DNA from: Flavobacteriales bacterium
Lineage (GTDB): Bacteria > Bacteroidota > Bacteroidia > Flavobacteriales_D > Crocinitomicaceae
Direction of reading: 5' to 3'
DNA: 42,783 nucleotides
Assembly (NCBI GenBank): GCA_947461635.1
Contig: CANHMH010000007.1
Coordinates: forward strand, 1-42,783
Shown here: piece by piece, positions 38,288-42,783 of the stretch
Layout of the letters: the number at the start of each line of letters is the position of its first letter
Position numbering within the stretch: the first letter of the stretch is position 1
Notes under the pieces: model-generated
The model's database searches: none
What the model saw: only the letters and a program-made list of their open reading frames with translations
What the model was told of the DNA's origin: nothing
Program-made: the position numbers and the translations under genes

Positions 38288-38931
38288 ATTTTTAAGTATT
38301 TCTTACGGTATGACTCAAATCTATTAGACTCTATATAACCATTATATTTTGGCTCCAATTCATATCGATTACATTTAGAGTGATCTAAATCTTTAATTTT
38401 ATTTGCGGGTAAACCACCGATGATACAATAACCATCTGGGAAGGATTTTGTGACTACCGCGCCAGCGCCAACAATAGTAAAATCGCCTAATGTAACACCA
38501 GGCATAATCTTACAACCAGCTCCCAGCCAACAATACTTACCTATTTTAACCTTTGCCTCGATGTGCTTTCTTGAATCATAGACATCATGATTAGCACTAA
38601 CAATAATCACGTTCGGAGCAATTTGAGTATAATCTCCGATTTCAATCCCACCAATTCCTTGGATATAACATCCACCCATAATACCAGGATATGCATCTAT
38701 CCCAACTAGAATATTCTCTGGACAAACAATCCGACTTGTATAATGCACTGGCCAATAAGCACTTCTGTTACCTCCAATATTTAATACTTTTTGAATAAAC
38801 CAAAAATCAAAATTTATTGAACATTGATAATGCCTAGTTTGATATATGAATTTAAAAAAAGACAAGTATTTAACTAAGAACATTTTCGCACTCCAAATAG
38901 GATTTAAGAGAATGAATTTCAATTTTTTCAT
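38284..38931 (-). CDS. Hexapeptide-repeat acyltransferase (WbbJ/LbetaH)
   Basis: IEIGDYTQIAPNVIIVSANHDVYDSRKHIEAKVKIGKYCWLGAGCKIMPGVTLGDFTIVGAGAVVTKSFP. Confidence 0.88.
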   Translation of the reverse strand: MKKLKFILLNPIWSAKMFLVKYLSFFKFIYQTRHYQCSINFDFWFIQKVLNIGGNRSAYWPVHYTSRIVCPENILVGIDAYPGIMGGCYIQGIGGIEIGDYTQIAPNVIIVSANHDVYDSRKHIEAKVKIGKYCWLGAGCKIMPGVTLGDFTIVGAGAVVTKSFPDGYCIIGGLPANKIKDLDHSKCNRYELEPKYNGYIESNRFESYRKKYLKI

Positions 38932-38935
38932 TGAG

Positions 38936-40216
38936 TTACTTCCAATTTACCTTGTTGAAAATTAGGTGTCCATTTGGACGGTCATTCCAATTGGAACTTG
39001 TCAAAATACTTGTGATTTCAAATAAAGGGACATCTATTAAAAAATCATACGATAAGGATACACTATCTTGGGTAATGGCAATTTGACCGAAATAATTTCC
39101 GGAACTCAAATTATTATTTTCAATTGTGAATTGTATACTATTATTACCAGGGAAAATCGATTTCTGGAAATTTTGATCATTACTATTTAAAGTTGAAATA
39201 ATTTCACCATTGGAATTAAAAATTATTATCAATACCTCAATACTTGATCTCGTAATTTGAGAAAACAACTCTAATCCAATAGTCACATCGTCACCACTTT
39301 GTAATTTAATTATTTCTGAGGAATTTCCATTAATCGACAATTGTCTAATTTCAATATTAAAATCGACATTTTTTCTTCGATATAATTTTAATTCATCCCT
39401 TTTTCGATCATGCCTAATTGCGTTTAATTGATAACGTTTTATCGCATCTACAGTAGATAATAAGTTATGATGATTTTTTCCTGATTCTAGAATCAATGAC
39501 TTATTCGTTAATTGAAGAATACTGCCCATATTATGACTCACAAACAGCACGGTTCTTCCTTCTCCTTTACTCACTTCACCCATTTTGCCCAAGCACTTCT
39601 TTTGGAACTCGGCATCACCGACGGCTAATACTTCATCCACGATGAGGATTTCGCTTTCTAAATGTGCCGCCACCGCAAAAGCCAAACGAACATACATTCC
39701 AGATGAATAGCGTTTAACGGGGGTGTCAATGTAGCGCTCTACACCAGAAAAGTCAATGATTTCGTCGAGTTTTCGGTCAATTTCACGCTTACGCATGCCT
39801 AAAATGGCTCCGTTTAGGTAAATATTTTCGCGGCCTGTAAGTTCTGGATGGAATCCAGTTCCAACCTCTAATAAACTGGCTACTCGGCCTTTGATGTTTA
39901 TCCTACCTGTTGTTGGCGTTGTAACACGGGATAAGATTTTAAGTAAAGTGCTTTTTCCTGCACCATTTCGTCCTATGATTCCTACCGCGTCACCTTGATT
40001 GATCTCAAAATTAATATCACGTAAGCTATAAACGATATCGCTTTCTCCACGGTTAGCGCGATCATTCGTTTCACCAATTTTAAGGAATGGATCTTCTTGT
40101 TTTAATATCTTAGTCTTGAACCAACGTTCCATATCACGGGAAATAGTTCCTGTGCCAATCTCTCCGAGACGGTAGATTTTAGAGAGATTTTCAACTTTGA
40201 TCGCAGTTTGAGACAT
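38936..40216 (-). CDS. ABC transporter ATP-binding protein, Wzt-like with C-terminal carbohydrate-binding-type domain
   Basis: VGIIGRNGAGKSTLLKILSRVTTPTTG; VKRYSSGMYVRLAFAVAAHLE; LIVDEVLAVGDAEFQKKC; beta-rich C-terminal extension. Confidence 0.92.
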   Translation of the reverse strand: MSQTAIKVENLSKIYRLGEIGTGTISRDMERWFKTKILKQEDPFLKIGETNDRANRGESDIVYSLRDINFEINQGDAVGIIGRNGAGKSTLLKILSRVTTPTTGRINIKGRVASLLEVGTGFHPELTGRENIYLNGAILGMRKREIDRKLDEIIDFSGVERYIDTPVKRYSSGMYVRLAFAVAAHLESEILIVDEVLAVGDAEFQKKCLGKMGEVSKGEGRTVLFVSHNMGSILQLTNKSLILESGKNHHNLLSTVDAIKRYQLNAIRHDRKRDELKLYRRKNVDFNIEIRQLSINGNSSEIIKLQSGDDVTIGLELFSQITRSSIEVLIIIFNSNGEIISTLNSNDQNFQKSIFPGNNSIQFTIENNNLSSGNYFGQIAITQDSVSLSYDFLIDVPLFEITSILTSSNWNDRPNGHLIFNKVNWK

Positions 40217-40220
40217 ATAT

Positions 40221-40256
40221 TTTGTTATTCGTTTTTCGTCGTTCGATTTTCGTGTG
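40221..40256 (+). repeat. TTCGTT-word cluster upstream of Wzt
   Basis: TTTGTTATTCGTTTTTCGTCGTTCGATTTTCGTG. Confidence 0.6.
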
Positions 40257-40310
40257 CGCTTTTTTCTTTTGTCGAGAGGCGAAGTAAGATCAGTTATAGA
40301 CGTTTTATAG

Positions 40311-40655
40311 TTACTTTATAGACGAAATCAATTTATTTAACATCATCGTAATTCGATCAGATTTTGTAGAAATCATGTCATACTTTTCCAATGAAATATA
40401 TCCTAATTCTTTTGATAAAAACAAATGATATTTGGTCTCTGCATTTGAAGCTTTTGCGATGTAAAGAAATTGTCTAAATTCCTTATTGTATTGTCTCGCC
40501 TGCCCTTCAATTATATTCGTTGGAACGCTACTAGAACTTCTTTTCATTTGTGAAGTCAAATTGTATTGTTCTTTTTTTGGTAAGTCGTCAGCAACTCTAT
40601 AAACTTCCATTGTCATTTCATGAGCTAACTTCCATACTTGCAACTTGTTTTCCAT
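40311..40655 (-). CDS. Four-helix-bundle protein (23S rRNA intervening-sequence / S23 family)
   Basis: LQVWKLAHEMTMEVYRVADDLPKKEQYNLTSQMKRSSSSVPTNIIEGQARQYNKEFRQFLYIAKASNAETKYHLFLSKELG. Confidence 0.93.
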   Translation of the reverse strand: MENKLQVWKLAHEMTMEVYRVADDLPKKEQYNLTSQMKRSSSSVPTNIIEGQARQYNKEFRQFLYIAKASNAETKYHLFLSKELGYISLEKYDMISTKSDRITMMLNKLISSIK

Positions 40656-40722
40656 AATGATTGATTTGAGGTTAAAGGATTATGTTGATCTATATCCTTA
40701 ACGCTGTCATGGAGGAAAATAT

Positions 40723-40843
40723 TTCGTTGTTCGCTATTAGTTGTTCGTTGTTTGCTTTTCGTTGTTCGTTGTTCGCAGACAGTTTTTTGTTACACTTCGT
40801 GGCCTAGTCGATGGACGATTTACGAACTTCGAGAAACGAACGA
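40723..40843. repeat. TTCGTTG-word array with inverted arm
   Basis: TTCGTTGTTCGCTATTAGTTGTTCGTTGTTTGCTTTTCGTTGTTCGTTGTTCGC at 40723-40776, then ACGAACTTCGAGAAACGAACGA at 40822-40843. Confidence 0.8.
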
Positions 40844-40861
40844 TGCAAAGCGACATGCTTC

Positions 40862-41686
40862 TTAAACCGTATCTACGAACGTTTTCTCTGTTTTGTTAAA
40901 TATTACCACACCAATGATAACGGAAACGATGGTGACAATCACTGAATAACCAAGTGTATTCATCGTTAATTCCCCCTCCCCTAAGAACCCAAAACGAAAG
41001 GCCTCAATGATTCCAGTCATTGGATTTAATTCGATGATCCATTTATAGTCAGCAGGAGCTGCACTTAAAGGATAAATTACTGTTGTAGCATACATCATGA
41101 GTTGAACTCCAAAGGTGATTAAAAAAGCCAAATCGCGGTACTTTGTGGTCAATGCTGTAATAATGAGTCCTAGTCCCAGTCCCAGAAGGGCCATTAACAA
41201 GACCAACACAGGAAAGAGCAATACATAAAGATTCATATGGAAGTTCGCTCTGATAAAAGCGTAATAGCCTACCATCAGGAAGAACAAAATCATTTGTACC
41301 GAAAAACGAACAAGGTTACTCACAACAATACTCAAAGGCATAATCAAACGTGGGAAATAGACCTTTCCAAAAATATTAGCATTGTCTTTAAACACGGTCG
41401 ATGTTTTGGTTAAACAATCAGCAAAGTAGTTCCAAGCGGTGATTCCAGCCATATAAAACAAGGGTTGTGGAAGTCCGTCTGTGCTGAGTCCTGCTAGGTT
41501 ACCAAAGATGAATGTGAAGATAATCGTTGTGAACAATGGTTGAATAAAAAACCAAAGTGGACCTAAAATGGTTTGTTTGTAAAAAGAAACAAAATCACGC
41601 TTGACTAATAACCACAACAAATCTCGGTAGCGCCAAACATCTTTCAGATGTAGTTCAAAAAGGGAATTTTGAGGCTCAATTACCAA
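40862..41686 (-). CDS. ABC transporter permease (Wzm-like); true start probably upstream of 41686
   Basis: LKDVWRYRDLLWLLVKRDFVSFYKQTILGPLWFFIQPLFTTIIFTFIFG; frame continues upstream as ...NDETLISKEWDLVIEPQNS. Confidence 0.9.
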   Translation of the reverse strand: MVIEPQNSLFELHLKDVWRYRDLLWLLVKRDFVSFYKQTILGPLWFFIQPLFTTIIFTFIFGNLAGLSTDGLPQPLFYMAGITAWNYFADCLTKTSTVFKDNANIFGKVYFPRLIMPLSIVVSNLVRFSVQMILFFLMVGYYAFIRANFHMNLYVLLFPVLVLLMALLGLGLGLIITALTTKYRDLAFLITFGVQLMMYATTVIYPLSAAPADYKWIIELNPMTGIIEAFRFGFLGEGELTMNTLGYSVIVTIVSVIIGVVIFNKTEKTFVDTV

Positions 41687-41808
41687 ATCCCATTCTTTCG
41701 AAATTAGTGTTTCGTCGTTTGTTCTGATGATTTTTTTATTAAGTGAGGGGAAATGCTCGTTATTTTTCGGTTTACTGTTTTTTCGTAATAGGAAATTTAT
41801 TGCAAATT

Positions 41809-42654
41809 TTAAATCGGATTTTCCCTTCTAAATCGTAAAAAGCCAATAATCAATATAATTAAGTATCCCGATTGCAAGGACCAAAATAATAAGGGAAAAG
41901 TGCTTAAGCGATACATGCGTAAACAAATGGTATCGGCATATTTCTTGCCATTAAAAAACTTGCTTAAAAAATAGTAGGGTTTTACAATTCCACCCCATTT
42001 ATCCCAATTAGTGTAACGAACATCATCGAATCTATATCGGTTTTTAAATTCCGATGGCATTTGAGATTTATATAAATCAAATTGCTTCGCCACTTGTTTT
42101 ACGGATGCCCAATCCCCGTTTTTTTGTCGCACAATTAATTTAAAAAGTGGATCAACAAAGACCCATTTGTGTAATGTTTTTGAATAATATTCAATGATAA
42201 TGTGACCTCCATATCCGTAACCAAGCGTTTTCAATTGACCAATTCGCACATCGAGACCCTGCAATTGCAAAGTCCTGGCCAAGACCTTCGCATATCCACC
42301 GCAGGCACCAGAACCATACATGAGGTCGATATCTACCGATTGAAACACCGTTTGTTTCCAGCTGTGTATCTCCTCACCTCTAAACAATTGGTGCCTACTT
42401 TGCATGAGGTCATTGATTGATGTCATGGCTTCTTTTACAACGCTTGTATCACTTAAATTTTCTGCATGGATGCGCGTCGTATACCCAATATTTCGATATA
42501 AGTTATTCTCATGCTGCCATTCAATCAAAATATAAATGAGTAGAATGAAAAAGAACAAATGTGCAATTTGGAGACTTCTTGTTGATATACAGGCTTTTAA
42601 AAATAAAAAAAGCTGCTTACGTTGATTTATAAAGGTTTTTCGGAGAGAATTCAT
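41809..42654 (-). CDS. Membrane-anchored transglutaminase-like superfamily protein
   Basis: N- and C-terminal TM segments; candidate triad Cys (GSGACGGYAKVLARTLQLQGLDVR), His (YGYGGHIIIEYY), Asp (WVFVDPLF). Confidence 0.7.
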   Translation of the reverse strand: MNSLRKTFINQRKQLFLFLKACISTRSLQIAHLFFFILLIYILIEWQHENNLYRNIGYTTRIHAENLSDTSVVKEAMTSINDLMQSRHQLFRGEEIHSWKQTVFQSVDIDLMYGSGACGGYAKVLARTLQLQGLDVRIGQLKTLGYGYGGHIIIEYYSKTLHKWVFVDPLFKLIVRQKNGDWASVKQVAKQFDLYKSQMPSEFKNRYRFDDVRYTNWDKWGGIVKPYYFLSKFFNGKKYADTICLRMYRLSTFPLLFWSLQSGYLIILIIGFLRFRRENPI

Positions 42655-42783
42655 GCGGCAAAATTACTTTTTTTAGACGTTTCGCCTTTCAAATTGGTTG
42701 CTACTTGCGACATATTTATTTGTTCAAACACTTTCTTTATAACTATTACAGAAAAATTTAATCCTCATTTAAAAATCCTCCTT

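Noticed and set aside
1-42783. tRNA/rRNA genes, transposases, integrases or phage genes
   Set aside because: None recognised by eye in either strand or in the translated ORFs; short tRNAs could still have been missed without a covariance search.

Overview
Window from an AT-rich Bacteroidota (Flavobacteriia-like) chromosome. The left 12 kb holds housekeeping and metal-handling genes on +: a DUF3089-like hydrolase fragment, gcvP, bshB1, a Cys/His-rich secreted protein, a TonB receptor, a secreted HMA protein, purF, a four-helix-bundle protein and waaA. From 12 kb to the right edge, all genes are on the minus strand and form a large surface-polysaccharide locus: Wzc-like BY-kinase, Wza, WecA/MraY-type transferase, a kelch-TM-wHTH-like protein, pgi, about seven glycosyltransferases, a carbamoyltransferase, an AsnB-like protein, an FkbM methyltransferase, a Wzy-like protein, LpxD-like and PIG-L proteins, an acetamidino trio (WbpG/HisF2/HisH2-like), Wzt/Wzm and a membrane transglutaminase-like protein. 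The most unusual signal is non-coding. A family of intergenic arrays is built from the 8-9 nt word TAATGTGC(T). They sit directly after CDS stop codons; in four genes the stop TAA is itself the first three bases of the array. The sense word follows the stop and the reverse-complement word precedes the next gene, giving long imperfect inverted structures. A second word family (TTCGTTG) has the same layout. Both four-helix-bundle (S23/IVP-type) genes in the window lie between array arms of these two families. All calls are by eye from the sequence and translations; no searches were run.
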